Made by a program: the position numbers and the translations under genes | The notes under the pieces: generated by a model | The model's database searches: none | Seen by the model: only the letters and a program-made list of their open reading frames with translations | What the model was told of the DNA's origin: nothing | Shown: positions 11,413 through 25,256 of the stretch, piece by piece | Layout of the letters: every line of letters begins with the position of its first letter | How positions within the stretch are numbered: position 1 is the first letter of the stretch | Source: Davidsoniella eucalypti | Taxonomy: Eukaryota; Ascomycota; Sordariomycetes; Microascales; Ceratocystidaceae | Assembly (NCBI GenBank): GCA_004009845.1 | Contig: RMBW01000126.1 | Coordinates: 1 to 64,000 of the forward strand | Length of the DNA stretch: 64,000 nucleotides | Direction of reading: 5' to 3'

Positions 11413-14400
11413 GATGGGGGATAGAGAGATATAGAAGGGCAGAAGCTGGAATGAAGGAAAATGGGCTCGAAGACGACTATTGCTAGGAGGGAGGTTAGCT
11501 GATATCCGAACAAGAGGGACTGGCCGAGAGATTTAAAGGCAGTGTCCGTGCTTGGTTGGATAAGGGCACTTACTTGTCTTGGCTTGAGCAGGTGGGGTTT
11601 TTTCTTTTTCAAGCAAAAAACACAGTGCAGCGGCGATGGTGATTGCTGTATCAGGAAGGAAGCTTGGTGTTGCACGAAAAGAGCAAGAAGAGGCAGAATT
11701 TGTGCGAGAAGATCCCACAAAATGGTAGATGGTAGATGGATGGTAAACAGATGTAAACAAAGGGAGGGAGGAGGGCCAAGAAAGAAAAGGCGTGAATTGA
11801 GAGGGGAGACAAGAGGCTCTCTTTATAGCTCGACGAGCCCAGCCTAATTGCGACAATAGACTTGGCGGAGACAAATGCAAGACGGATTCCTCTTCCATCA
11901 CCATCCTCCGGACAACCAAATTAATGGCGTGAACTCAGATGGATATCTATCTGTACTGGCAGTCTCGACCTCTACAAAGCAAGCCAAAAAGGCCACCAAA
12001 ACATGGCCCGGCGTCTAGCAGCCCCAGCTTCACTCTGTCTCATGTCCTCTACCACCATCATTCTCGCTTCTTTTTGCACTCATCCGCTCGCTCGCGGCTC
12101 CATGTTGCCATCGACTGGCGTGCTGCGTTCAATGCAGTTCAGATGCATATCGGGACCCCGGCCTGCACCAAGCCTCCGCTTTCACCACCACTACGACGCT
12201 GCCCGTAGCCTCCGCCCTCGTCTCTCTTCAGTCCAATGAATGGAACCGAGTCTATGGCTCTATTTACGTCTTTTCAGGCTAGATCGATTTTTTTTTTTTA
12301 TAAATCAATGGTTCTCGATGTGTCTTGCGCCATCACACCAAGACTGAAATGTTGATACATCAATCACATCTACTACTCAGCTTTCTTTTATTGAGAAGCC
12401 TTACAGGGTGCCCGACGATATGTGTCTAAGACCGAAAACTGGAATGTAGCCGCCAAAGAAACAATAGCCATTTCAATGGACTTAGCTGGGCGGTGATATT
12501 TGCGCACACGTTCCATTTCATTCCTGGAATCACACCTATAGCTGGTACGTGCCCGACACAATTTGCGTACGTACAAGAAACCACATGTTCTAACGCAAAC
12601 TACTTCTCCATAGCACATTTTCTGTATCCAGTGTGACTTATTGATAGCGGACTCAACCAAGCATAGTCTAGCTGGTAGGCTCGAACTAACCCCTGCTCGC
12701 TTCGTCCACGATGGACAGCGCAGCTTGCAATCCTTCTGCACGCACCGAGTCTTACGAACAAAGAGCTTCAAAACCGTTTCTGCTTCTTTCGTTTGCAGCC
12801 TGTAATAGATACAAAATCTCACTTGGCTTGTGCATGTTTGCCGCCCAACAGAGCATATTCGCTATCAAAGTAGTTTCCAACCCTGTGAAAACGTCTCGTG
12901 ATGAGGGGCATCCTGTCAGACAAGGTCGGATATATCTACAGGGAAACTAACTGCTTGTGTTCAGAATTGCAGGCTTAAATACCTTTTAGGCTTATTCGAC
13001 ATGGCTAATGGCTTGAATAAGACAGACAGACTGGTAGACACATGTCACCTCCATTTTTGGGGCTTTTTCACGCTAATGAACTAACTTCACTAACTATCTG
13101 TGTATGTAGCTAATAGTACTAACAAAGGAAAGAAGAGCAAGCCATGAAAACCGCTACTACTGCTACTTTGTAGAATGTAGATTATGGACAACTCTTCAAT
13201 GTATCTTGCCTATTTGACGCCCTTTACTTCTTACGTCCGTTAGAGATGAGAGACGAGCTTTCCAGCCGCCACAAGCGGAAACATTCTTTAGTGGTCCCGT
13301 TCAGGCGGATTCAATCCCGACCAGTACCCAGGCCTTCCGATTGTAACTATAGCCTGCATGTGGGTGTGTATTCCATATCAGAGAATGTAACCCTCAACAA
13401 CTTGTAGGCCCGCTCCAAGCATCATGAAGCACTCACCAACAACGCGTCGTTCCATTGTCTACCTTTTGAGGGTTTTTATTTTACCCTTCAAGACTCATGT
13501 TGGAGAGACGGCAGAGAACAAGAAAAGTTGTAGGTAACGTATAAATGGGCATGCAGAATATGAGAAATCATTTGTTGATCGATGACGAAGTGGCTGGGCG
13601 GAACAACAAATCATTGGACTAGCCATTCGGCCATGGACAAGCAACACCCTCATAGCTATATCAGCCATTGGTATCATCGATACCGATAAGAAGAATTGCG
13701 GGCGAAGTGTTCCCCGAACAACAGGGCTGGTTACCCTTTATCCCGAAGCTCCACCCATTCACAAATAAGGTATTCTATTCTTTTTTCCATATAAACTTAC
13801 CACATACAATCCAAAAAGACCTAGTCTACTACCGACTGTGTAATCGACTCTCCACTATATGTATGTGTCGATATCTCGTTCTTACGATCTACTCACATGG
13901 TATCCAATAGCGGGGAAGACATGCAACAGGTGGGGTTGTTCTCCAACGACGATCTATCTTGTTGAACTGTCTCTGTATGTGTATATATGTAATACGCATT
14001 CCCTTTCCAATCACACGAAGCTAGCTCCGGATCATTACCTACTAAGCTACATGAATGAACAACAAGGAATAGGGCATGAACTTGGGTTAGTGTTACTCGA
14101 TATGACGCTATGCATAAAGGAAGCTATTTATCGAAACGGAAATGCAAGCAGCTTAAAGTGGGAGGCTTTGCCTAAATCGACTATTTATTTACTGTCATAT
14201 TTTTTTTCCTATCATTTACACATAATCGAGACACTTGAAATGACAAGAAATATTGGCTTATGCTAATTTCTTTTCCTGACTCTATCTATCAGTTTTTGAG
14301 GTCAGGTAAGGAACGAGAATAGCCACAAAAAGATTAAGATTTTTTGGGGGGGATAGTTTGACGGAGAAAAAAAGGAAACAGATCAAATCGTGGACTGATG

Positions 14401-16020
14401 ATAGACAGCTGGCGTTTACGTCAATGCTACTGTAGCATAAGAACAAGGATTTAGTCAGCAATCAAGTAACAAAATATATGTAAAAAAGAAAGAAGAAAAA
14501 GAAGAAAAAGAAGAAGAGAAAAGCTGGGTGTGAAAACAAGAATTATTGTCATGTGCATCATTATGCCTCTCCAACAATACAAGTATCGGGAGCAGGGTTA
14601 CGTACGTTAGGGCTCACAGCCAAGTGAGGCTGGAATCGAGTACAAATACTCATGGACTCTTCCGGTCTCAAAATCACAATCTCACTCTTGTCCCCCATGG
14701 GTGATTCTTAATGCACTCTCTTAACACTGTGTCTATCTTGGGTCGATCCCCGTAGTGATACAGCATACACCTTGCAAATATCACATATGTTGCATACACT
14801 ATTGGCAGTCAAACGTGATATCTGTACATGTACATGCTTAGGTGGAAGTTTGATAGGATCCTGCATTCCTGCATCGCAAAGGTTGATAAATAGCAGATAT
14901 CGATATTATGCGGCGACATATGTCTTATATATGTAGTTAGGCTTCCTTAACCATCTTACACAGGTTATCTGTGCCATGCAGGGTGTTTTTGTAACTAGTT
15001 GTACATAGCTGACTGTATAGTATATGAAGTTCAAATTACTAATATTATAGTTGTAGGTATTGAATTATATGCCATGTACATTAGTATCTAGATACATATT
15101 TGATACATAAAGCCTGAATGCAGTAAGATGTAGTGCTGGGCCATGAGCCAAACTATCTAGCCGCCCGGGTGAGGCGGTTAATACAACGGGTTATATGCAG
15201 TTCATGATCCTCGATCCCGTGTATTGCTTACCAACACCGAGTGGCTTGATGTGTCTGCATAAGTATACAGATATTACAGATACATATAATTATGTACCTA
15301 TCTGTATACTTATATACGCAAGCCTGGGCTATCTGTTTTTGTCTTCTATATCACATCCTTTTGCCGAGGTTCTATTTCTTACCATTGTTTAGGTCCGAAG
15401 GATCAATGTGTTCATTGTATAAGTAGGCGATAGTTTAGCGGGACTAAATCTAGCATCAAATGTCAAATATACAAATTTATATCGTATCATCCTGCAATGT
15501 GCTAGTGCTAATAGCCTCTATATTCATTTATTTGGATTTTAGTTATCAAGCAATTCAGTATGAAGCGTATTGTACTTATTAGTCGATACAAGTATCGGTT
15601 CTTTCGATACAAATGCAAAGGGCAACTTGTCAACTACGTATCATGCCTGCGTTTTGTCATATCATTATATTCACCATCACACTACAAGTTGATACAAATT
15701 TTGATAACAAAAATATAATTGATACAACTAAGTAAAATAGTCGAAACTATCAGACTAGATAATAGGAAATAAAAATTACAGGAATAAGGAGATAAAAAAG
15801 TAAGCGAAACGCAACAATAGAAAAAAAAAGAAAAGAAAATACATAAGAAGCATAAAGAAAACCATCATAATCATATCGTCAGAAACCTCCACTAAGCAAT
15901 CATACAGATTTTGTGGAAAAACTCGCCATAGCCCACATATTTCTTGTCTGTTATTTCCGGAAATGAAAACTTTCGAAAGATAACCAAGAAAAAAAAACCC
16001 CAAACTAGAAAAGATACTAT
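11413..16020. other. Intergenic region, 4.6 kb
   Basis: Contains the methyltransferase promoter at the left and the beta-glucosidase 3' flank at the right. Frames of up to 144 codons occur on both strands, but none has a domain, a coding-like composition or a splice model I can defend. A purine-rich tract lies at about 14480-14525. Four GATACAA heptamers lie between 15585 and 15727. The area from 14700 to 15780 is strongly AT-rich with many TATATG and TACATG alternations. A tRNA T-arm-like string near 12675-12690 lacks the rest of a cloverleaf. Confidence 0.5.
15585..15727 (+). repeat. Cluster of GATACAA heptamers
   Basis: GATACAA occurs at 15585-15591, 15606-15612, 15691-15697 and 15721-15727, with a variant GATAACAA at about 15703. 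The first copy is part of a palindrome-like CGATAC-AA-GTATCG. The cluster lies downstream of the beta-glucosidase stop in very AT-rich DNA. It could be a protein-binding array or chance in low-complexity sequence. Confidence 0.45.
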
Positions 16021-18731
16021 CTATAGAGTGCAAGTCAGAGGCAGGTTGCGAGAGCTGGGGCCAACCCACACAGTTTTGGTGTAGTCGGTAACAACCCAGT
16101 CCTGAAGAACGACATCCCAGTTAGACAGGTCACGGCGGGTGAGCTGAGCAGTGAAAGTAGCGCTCTCGCCGGCAGAGATGGACAGGCGGTTAAAACCGCG
16201 CAGAACTCTGACGGGCTCGTTGGGGCCGCCGTGGTTCACGTACAGCTGGGGAACCTCATCACCGTCCAGACCACCAGTGTTGGTGATGGTAGCAGTGATC
16301 TCGTATAGAGGCTCCCACAGGAGAGGGTTGCCACCAGGAGCACCAGAAGAACGCAGGCGGGACTGGGCAGTGCCGTCAAGAACGTTGGGAGGCAGGAACT
16401 CGTCGGCAGTGGAGCCGTAGGTAGGGTCACCAGAGGCAGAGGCACCATCAGTAGAGTTGACGTAGGGGTAGATGTAGCCGCTCAGAGGACGCACCTCATC
16501 AGGGTACAGGTACTCGCTAAGGTCAGTGCTGTAGTTGCCTAGGACAGGAGCATCAATTGTCGAACCGGTGGTAGGAGTGTAGGTAGAGACATTGTCAAGA
16601 GCCTTGATTTGCAGGTCAGAGTACTCAAAGGTGGTGTATGAGAGACCGAAACCGAATTCGTAGATGGGAGCACCAGAATCGTTGGCGTTGGGAGCAACAC
16701 GGTCGAAGTGGCGGTAGTCAATGAAGAGGCCCTCGGAGAAGGTATCCTGGACAATCTCGTGGGGGCTGCTTAGGTTGTAGATAATCGAGGTTCCGTAGGA
16801 CTCCTCAGTGGGACCCCAGGTGAAGGGAGAGCGACCGGCAGGGTTGACGCGACCGTAGAGAACATCAGCGATGGCCCAGCCAGACTCCTGACCGGGAATA
16901 CCAGCCCAAACTATGGCAGAGATGTTAGGGTGGTTATAGTAATCAGTCAGAAGAACAGCACCAGTGGAGTGGATGACGACAATGACGTTGGAACGGACGG
17001 AGGAAACATTCTTCAGGAGCTCGTCACCGTTGTTCCACAGAGTAAGGTTGTTGCGGTCACCCTCGTTACCATCAATGTCAATGTAGCCCTCACCAGAGTC
17101 GGCGTTGACAAAGACGATGGTAGTCGAGGTGTTGTCCTGAGTCACAAGGCTCTCAACCTGGGTCCAGGCGTTGTTGGACAGAATGCTCTCGTAGCGAGAA
17201 CCGTCGCTGATGGCTTGCAGCTGCAGAGCAGTGTCGGGAGTGACCAGGTAAGAGAAGTCAGCAGAGCCAGAGCCCCAGGCCATGCCCAGAGTGCCACGGT
17301 CGCAGCCACGGTCAGAGCAGCCGTTGGGACCATAGGGGTTAGGACCGGCATCTTCGCCGATGACATTGACGAACTTGGGCTTGTTGAGAGGCAGGATGCC
17401 GTCGTTCTTGAGCAGAACAGTGCCCTTGGCAGCAATCTCGCGGATCAGCTCGGCGTGAGCAGTGCCGTTGCGAACATCAATGTGCTCGTTGACGACACCC
17501 CAATCCTCCTCGGCAGCATTGTGGAGATAGCCCTCAGTGGCCTTGGTCCACGACGAGAAGCTGATGTCAACCAGGTTGTCGGGAGTGAAGCCGACCTTGT
17601 AGAAGGAAGCCATGACTCTCATGGCCATGTCATCGATTCTCCACTCGGGAACAGTGCCGTTAGTGACGGCGAGGGTCATGTTGCCACCCCAGAAGGACTT
17701 GCCGGAGCCCATGCTGCTGTCACCAGGCATGGTCATGTCCAGACCGGCGTGAGCAGAGCTGACGCCAGTGTGTTGAGCCTGCCAATCACTCATGATGAAG
17801 CCCTGGAAGCCAAGCTCGCCCTTGAGCAGGTCGTTGTTCAGCTTCGAGTTCTGGCACGAGTAGGAGTTGTTGACTTGTTGATAAGAGCACATGAAAGAGC
17901 CAACACCAGCCTTGACGGCATCGGCGAAGGGCCACATATAGACCTCGTGCATGGTACGGTCGTCAATGTTGGCCGAGTAACTCTCGGCAATAGCATCACC
18001 ATAGCCAGTAGCCTCACCGACTTGGCGGAAGTGCTCCTGCTCGTTGCCGACCCAATGCTTGGCACAGGCAATAACACCACCGGGTGACTGGATACCGCGG
18101 ACAGTCTCGTCCATGCTGACGCCAGTCAGGTAAGGGTCGGAAGAGAAACCCTCCCAGTTACGGCCACCAGCGGGCGCTCTGCCCAAGGGACCGGCGACGG
18201 GGCCGAGCATGACGTTGACGCCCTTACTGTGGTGTTCTCTGCCCATGGCCACACCTCTCTGGTAGATCAGAGAGCGGTCGAAAGTTGACGCAGCGGTCAT
18301 ACCAGAGGGAAAGACGGAGACGTAGTCAGCCAAGCGAACACCAACAGGGCTGTCCTGAAGGCAGAGACCGCGCATACCGAAGCGGGGGAGAGAGCCAACG
18401 TTACCAACGCACCGCTCGGATCCCCAACTAGAGAGAGATTGTTAGTACGAAGATCGAGCATCTTGATAGTAGGAATGATAGCTTACCCAACACCGGTGGT
18501 CAGGTTGACCTTCTCGAGCAGTGTGAGCTGAGAGACAAAGGCCTTGGCCTGAGCGTACGCCTCCTCCCAGCCGGTGGCCTCGGGGTCCATCCATGGCGAA
18601 GGGTAGTAAGGATCTGAGTGAGCCAGTGTAGAGTTGTCGGTGCTGGCAGTGTCACGAACGTGAACAGCTGCGGCATCAGCCTGGCTGACCGCTGCCAGCA
18701 AGGCAGAGGCAAAGACACTGAGCTTATGCAT
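16021..18731 (-). CDS. Secreted beta-glucosidase, glycoside hydrolase family 3, two exons
   Basis: Exons 18731-18487 and 18427-16021 flank a 59-nt intron (GTAAGC, TACTAAC branch site, CTAG) and encode 883 residues. The junction restores LTTGVGWGSERCVGN, a GH3 hallmark. The first ATG, 18731, begins a signal peptide of about 20 residues ending near ADA. Further GH3 signatures are RGLCLQDSP near residue 100, KHWVGNEQE near 205, and the nucleophile motif FIMSDW with Asp296. A C-terminal fibronectin-III-like domain covers roughly residues 780-870. Many NxS/T sites fit a secreted glycoprotein. The enzyme releases glucose from cellobiose and other beta-glucosides, the last step of cellulose breakdown. 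A TATA-like TTTATATAT sits at 18851-18859, about 120 bp upstream. GC-rich codon third positions suggest good expression. Confidence 0.95.
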
Positions 18732-18850
18732 AATGTCTAATACTATATAATGTGTATATGTACTATAAAATAGAAGAAACAGCAAGATGCAGATATGGAT
18801 GGGATGGAACGAGGAGAAGAATGAGAATCTGAACACGGGATAACGGCCAG

Positions 18851-18859
18851 ATATATAAA
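18851..18859 (-). promoter_or_regulatory. TATA-like element of the beta-glucosidase gene
   Basis: TTTATATAT on the minus strand, about 120 bp upstream of the ATG and just after a GGGCCCC stretch. The position fits a fungal TATA box. About 100 bp further upstream, near 18953-18958, is CTGGGG, which fits the SYGGRG consensus of the carbon repressor CreA; one such site alone is weak evidence of glucose control. Confidence 0.4.
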
Positions 18860-21800
18860 GGGGCCCAAAAAGGAAGACAAAAAGGATGATGGAAGATCAC
18901 GGTCTAAAAGTGAATCAACAATAAAGAGCAGATTGAGATAGATCTGCAACTTCCCTGGGGTGAGAACTGAGATGGGAAAGAGCCTTGAAAGCTGAGGTAA
19001 GCGATGAGCGTGAAGAGGAAAGAACCAACACGATCACTGGAATGGGAGGTCGACGCAAGGCTTATATAGAAATCTGGCGATGGTGTTGTACGCCGGCCAT
19101 TGGAGGTAAAGAAGAAGTACGACTAGAAGTACAAGCCAAGGCCGCTTCCAAGCTAAGGCGGCGTGAAAAGGCGTGTGTGCAAGAGGAGGAGGGTGCTAGG
19201 TAGCAAGCCGATCCAGCCAATAGCCGGCTACTAAATGAGCCATAGTTACGACTTCACGGCCACAGACAGCATGGCTTTTTTTTCTCATCTACTATGTTGC
19301 TAGTTGCTACAGGACATTATGAATTATGACAACAGGCTACATACAGATAGAGAGGATCCATGGCTGTTGCTACATCCACATCCCAGTGCTGCTCTGGTCA
19401 CACGCCTCCCCTTCACATGGTATCTAGATCTAGCTAGGATGGCAGACTGACAACAAGGCGATGATAGAACATCAAGAAAGAAAAGTCGGCAACGAGAAGA
19501 CGGCCTATTCAACTGCTGTTCTATCTTGCCAGGACTTCGTTTTCATTCTTTCGTAGTGTTTGTTTGTTGCTCACATTTCCCCCCGAAAGGAGAAGGCGCG
19601 AAAAAGGGCAAAGGGTCTAAATCAAGACATGTACAAACCGGAAATTACTAGGTAAACACAAAGCCAAATTGAGGCGTGCAAAAGCAGAGCAGAAAATAAA
19701 AGATAAACAAGCTTAATCGAGCAGTTGCTATGCGCGCACCCTCTCTCCAACGGGAAAGCAACAGACGTCCTTGCGGCTAAAATCAGGGAAATGACGATGG
19801 CAAGCCTGCTTTGTGATTTGTTGTCTGTTTCCTAGAGAATTTTTGCAACAGGTCACCCGATCAGCGGGTCTGAGTGAACTATTCTCCCTATTTGTTTTTT
19901 GCTGTTTACTTTTCTTTTGCCTCCCGACGATCCAGAGCTATCCATTGCCGCTCTAGGCTTCTATAATGACGGTAGCTGAATACTGCCCATGGCCACTGGC
20001 ACATATCTGCACATGTACAATGCATACCACTAGGCTTGCTGGCGTCGAGCATGGGCTCTACATGTATCCTTTTTTTCTGTCTAGAAACAATTATCGGTGA
20101 GGAACCCAGCAAGGGACTGTCATCTGTGAGAACTATCAGTACAGATACATATATGGCCATGGAGACAATAGCCGCTTCTTGGGTAAGCTCTTTTGGAGAC
20201 AGACCCGCCTGGGCAGCGATGTCACACATGACAATAGCCTTTTTAAAAGATCTCATCCAGGCTGTCTTCCAGAAGATATGTCTAGAAAGCAGTCATGCCG
20301 TATATGCGCATCAACGCACACTCAGTGTTGCGGGCGTAGACAAGGCTTCTCGAGGCTTTTTGCAGGCCCGAGCTGCTTCTCCTCGAACGGCCTTAAAACC
20401 GCATTATAACGGAACTAGACTGTCGTCAACCAAGCTCTTTTGAACAATCCTTCGCCTGTCTTCCCCATGGGGTCGCCTGTTAGTGGGGAAACCGTTGGTG
20501 TGAAAAAAGTATCGTCAAGACCAATATAATTACCATGCATGCATATATAGCGCAAAAATGTCACCTAGTTTAGTGGGTTGGGTGTCTATTACTGCTATTT
20601 CTACCCTGCTACTTTGCAAGTGGGCCCTGTGAGGAAACAAGATTGTGGGGATGAAGGCACTATAATGCAGAGCAAGTCAGAAAGGAAAGGCGAAGCGCCG
20701 TTTCAATACTATTCTAACAAGCCAGCCATTTTATAGCTTTTGATGTTTGATCAGATGGTACGCCGGTCACAATCCACGGCTAAAAGTAACGGTGTCGACG
20801 GCATTTGGCAAGCGAAGAAAGGCGAGAGCGGCCTCTCTAGTGGCTTAAACAGGCCATGGTTTTATTGATTCTAGCATGTCTCCAGCGCCTTAAGACTTGC
20901 TATCCATCGGTTGATGGAGTCTGGCAGAGACAGAAATCTTGGGCAAAAGTCATGAGACCAACTCCAAGCTAGCTATCTGAGCTTCTCACATCGTCATTAG
21001 CCTGCCATCAGCGTAACCCTATACGAAGCTAACCCAACTAACGACTTGCTTTATTATGGTGTTGTCTTTTGCTCGTTGCTTCCCCTCAATCCTCATCAAG
21101 CCACCCATCTAAGCCTCTTCTTGTGGTGAGAAAAAAGAACAAGACCGCTCAGGTGGGCACTAGGTGTACTACTACTACCACTTTTGTTGTCTTTCTCCTC
21201 CCTTTAGTCTTTCCACCACAGGACGTCGTAGCCAAGAGCTCCTCCCACGCGATGGATAGCGATATACACACATGACTCCTCGATCCATATCTGCTGCTCT
21301 CGACGTCGATGCAGTCTGATCTACATTGTATCTAGCGGGAGAGGAGCTAGACACGCGGTTTTCTCTCCTATCTCCCCATGGTCCCTGAGGCTCGAAATAT
21401 GAAAATGTTTGGCGTGGCTTATTTGCATCTTCAAACTGGCTTAGAAGTATTTACCATCTCCAACTGCCAACACTGGTCATCGAGATACTCCAAGTTAGTC
21501 AACATGGTAGGCAGTTTGACTAATACTGACAACAACAGACACGGCCGCTTGAGCTTGAACTCATACTGCCGTGAGCGCGAATATATAGGCCTGGATAAAT
21601 GCTACTTGGCATTGCTTTGTGACCAAGGCCGAGTAGGTCGATGTTAGCTCAGCATAGTCTCTATAAACCTCACGGCATAAAATGCTTCTTGGATAATACA
21701 TAGAGTAACTATCGCTATATCAATACTACATCGGGGGGTACAACAAAGAGTAAACAAGAAAAGAGAAGAGACGAAAGCACGAGAAGGATAAACTTCCCAG

Positions 21801-24800
21801 CCAACCAGTGTGAGCTGCCATCGCAATGGGTGTAGTCATATGTCTTATCCCGATAGCCCCGTAACATAACAAGAAAAGAAGGCCATATTAGATAGTATGT
21901 TGTGGTGTATTCCGAGTCAAGTAGCTTCACGATCCAGATGCCCATGAGACCTCAAATCGATAAATGCGCGTTCAGTGCCAGATGAACAAAAAAAGGGCCG
22001 AAAGACTCGCCGTATTCTACAAGAAAGGGTTGAAAAAATCCTTGATATTGACAAACAACAACGGTAAACCTTGGAGAAAACGAGAATGGTCCGGAGTTTG
22101 GGGAAAGGCGGTAGGGTGTGTGTATGAACTTTGAAGTGAAAGAACCTTCCTATTCCTCGATCCGCATTGAGAGAGAAGAGGATGGAAATAGGCTATTATC
22201 CAGACACCGTCAACCCGAAAGTCTCTCTTCTTTCATGTCGGGAATGGACTTGCTTATTTCAACCTAGATCGCAATGTACGTGTTACCATGCAAGCTTTTG
22301 CTAGCCTGAGGGGGATATTCTTGACCTCGATAGGTGCGTGACTTTAGCATCGACGAAGGAGGTTATGAGAAAACAAGAAGAGATAAAAGTTATACACAAT
22401 GATGACCTCCTATGAAATGTTGGACTACAGTTAGCACCAGCCAGAATGTGGGAGACTCTATGTATCGTCAGTGCTATGTAACATGAGCAATTTGCTGTTT
22501 GGAAGGTATTGCACATGTAGAACTAGCTAGTTCTCTTTGTTCAAGTTCTGCTGGAGCGTTAGTATTAGGTAAGCAAGGGGAAAAGAGGCACAAAGGCCGA
22601 GGGCACAGTAGAAAGCGCCTGCTTATGTCGATCTATTGCCACCAATGCTTCATGTACAAGCCAGTGGTTATACACTATCAAACGAACAAAACTATTGTCT
22701 TTCGAGGCTCTGCAATGGTGCTGTAGATCAGCCATGTTTTCCAGTTTCTAGTGAGCCACTGAGTATCACAGAGACTGTGTTCGGAAACTACGAGGCATAC
22801 TGTAAATCCATGTATATCTGCATAATTATACAAATCGGCTTGTTGTTGGAACAGAAACCGCCGTAGTGATTTACTCCGCATATAAGCCAAGGCAATACAC
22901 ACTATATGCACAGTACATTCGCAACCTAAAACGAGGACCACATGTATTCGAACATTGCACCTCATACAACGTTATCTGTATATGCACTAACTGTGGTGGA
23001 ACTAGCCAAGAGAAAGCACCCAACAGCGAAACGGCATTGCATCGTCAGGGCATCACTTCAATATTGGACGGATACTGGCATTGAGGCCACATGCCAAGCT
23101 ATACGACCAACACTATACGATAAGTCAACAGAGTAAAATGGCATAGTCGTTGTGCAGTGAGTTGTATATTGACAAAGTGGGACAAGGCTATAACAATACA
23201 CGCCAAGCCCCGAGAGAATAGTAGGATAGAGCAAATACGTACAACTATCATTGTGGGAATATGGTACCAGACAACGTTGATTTTGCACCAGAAAAATATC
23301 CTGTTGTGGTACGGTACGGCAGCAGAAAGAGACAATGAATGTATAAATATTGCTGTATATTGGCTCTTTACTATCCGTTATTGTATGACTTTTTTATTGA
23401 AATCAAGATCCAGTGCTAGATCATACGGTTGCGTTCCGTTAACCCAGAAAATCAAGAAGATGTGGCATAGTAGTTGAAGTACGGCGCTTAATCGGTTATG
23501 GGTACATTCAAGGCCTTTATTTTTCTTTAGAAACCCGCCCCAAAAAAAGAAACCCCGAAACGAAAACGTTTGTAAAAAAAAATTGAAAGGCAGATACCAC
23601 TAAAAGATGTTTCTTCCCCGGATTATCTTATCGAGTTTAATCTTTTATTCATTCTTCATCCGAGCGCTGACGTACTACCAAATGTGGCAATATTCAAAGC
23701 AAATCTTTAGTATAGTATCGTGATGGATAATATGTAGTAGTTACAGGTAGATGCTCATGTTTTTGACAGCTGTTACTGGCGTCACAAAAGTGGCTGTTTC
23801 TATTTCTGATATTCTCGGGGAATTACCAACGAATTTTCTCTCGTGTATATCTACTTCATTTCTCCCAGCTGAATTTTCCATCTAACACTTGTCAAAATCC
23901 CAAAGAGCGGACTAAGGCGGCATTCGGGGGGCCAAGAAGGCTGTCAGTCCCCTGTCCAACTGAGCGAGAGGAGGACAATAATCCGCTTTGCCAAGAGAGA
24001 CACAAAGACAGCACATATCTAACCCATTCAACATTTTCCTCAAGGATAACTTCTGTTTTTCTATTCTCCTCCATTCCTAGAAACTAGGGAAGAGGAGAGG
24101 AAAAGGGAATACCCAGAGCTTCTTCCTGGCTGGTTATCCTCGTGACTTGTAAGTTCGGGCCCCCCCTTCGAGCTCTGCTCTCTTCTTTCGCGTCACATCA
24201 AGCCCACACGTTGTATTCCCACCATGCTAAAAAGACTTGCTCACTAGGCCATCTTGGGACATATACTCCGTAGGCCGGACCTACGTACAATCAAGAACCG
24301 ATCAAACTTGCTTACTGTCCACATAGTAGTAATATTGCCAAGAACACCACATTGACTACGTTAGTAGTGAAAGATGATGATGATGATCAACATCTTACAA
24401 AATCAGTAGTATAGTACTACCATCGTCGTGGGCTGAGGGGGTATGGATTTCGATACTGGAGCCTACTGTGGAGATATTCACCACCGTCGCGACTCTACGG
24501 CTCTAGAATATAAAGAACAGATGAGAGGGGGGGTGTGAAAAACAAGACCAGAACAAAGAAGAACAAGACTGGAATGTTATACTCTATGTATTGCTGCATA
24601 GTATCATCGAGAACGCACGTGCTCGTCGAAAGAGAACTAGTATCGAGCATATAGAAATCTAGGGACAAAGCAGGCTATTTTAGCGTTGCTTCTTTATCCG
24701 TGGTTGGTAAATTTAGCGGTGCTCGGATATGAGTTTCTCTTCTGGCTATCGAACCAAGCTCATGTTTGCTTTTGAAGCTAGGAATCCTGAGAGAAATACA

Positions 24801-25209
24801 GAAGGCGTTATCCGACAAAGACGAACAAGAAAAATTGAGACGTAGCATTGTTTGTAACGAATACTTGTCGTCAAATTCCGAGCAACGTGGGCCGTTGTTT
24901 ATCACAGTGTGTAAAGTAATATCGTCATCACAATAGTGTCAACAAGATGTGATTTTTGGATATAAGCGATAACTCCAATAAATCAATGTGGAGCGTCTTT
25001 TTTCTTGTTGTAGTTTGGGGCAATAAAATACGACAAAAGACGCATATCGGAATAAAAATTATTACTATTTATTTTATTCGTGTCGACAAGAGATCAATCA
25101 GATAGCCAAGATTATTGATCCGATCGGAATGCAACTATCATTGTGGATTCAAGATTCGCTTTCTTGGCATCTTGTGGGTCGTTCGCTTTCACCAACATCC
25201 AAAAATTAC
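18860..25209. other. Gene-poor region, 6.3 kb
   Basis: Beyond the beta-glucosidase promoter I find no gene. The longest frames, 135 codons at 20036-20443 plus and 116 codons at 19906-20256 minus, overlap each other and show no domain, signal peptide or convincing splice sites. Base composition changes little across the region. The only RNA gene nearby is tRNA-Ala at the right edge. Unannotated non-coding transcripts or genes made only of short exons remain possible. Confidence 0.5.
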
Positions 25210-25244
25210 AAAAAGAGATGCTCCGTCTCTCGCAGAGACGGAGC
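25210..25244 (-). terminator. Perfect 11-bp hairpin plus oligo-T after tRNA-Ala
   Basis: On the minus strand, directly after the tRNA-Ala 3' end, an 11-bp perfect inverted repeat (arms 25220-25230 and 25234-25244, 3-base loop) is followed within a few bases by TTTTT (25210-25214). A second T run lies at 25201-25205. Oligo-T is the RNA polymerase III stop signal. The hairpin is unusual because eukaryotic Pol III does not need one. Confidence 0.7.
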
Positions 25245-25256
25245 GGACTCAACTTC

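Noticed and set aside
12388..12822. 144-codon minus frame with many Cys and Arg, and a nearby tRNA T-arm-like string
   Set aside because: No domain or conserved spacing; the T-arm-like piece lacks acceptor, D and anticodon arms.
16930..18087. 385-codon plus-strand frame
   Set aside because: Antisense shadow of the beta-glucosidase gene, caused by its codon bias.
19906..20443. Overlapping frames of 116 and 135 codons on opposite strands
   Set aside because: Neither shows a domain, and they are mutually exclusive; no evidence favours one.
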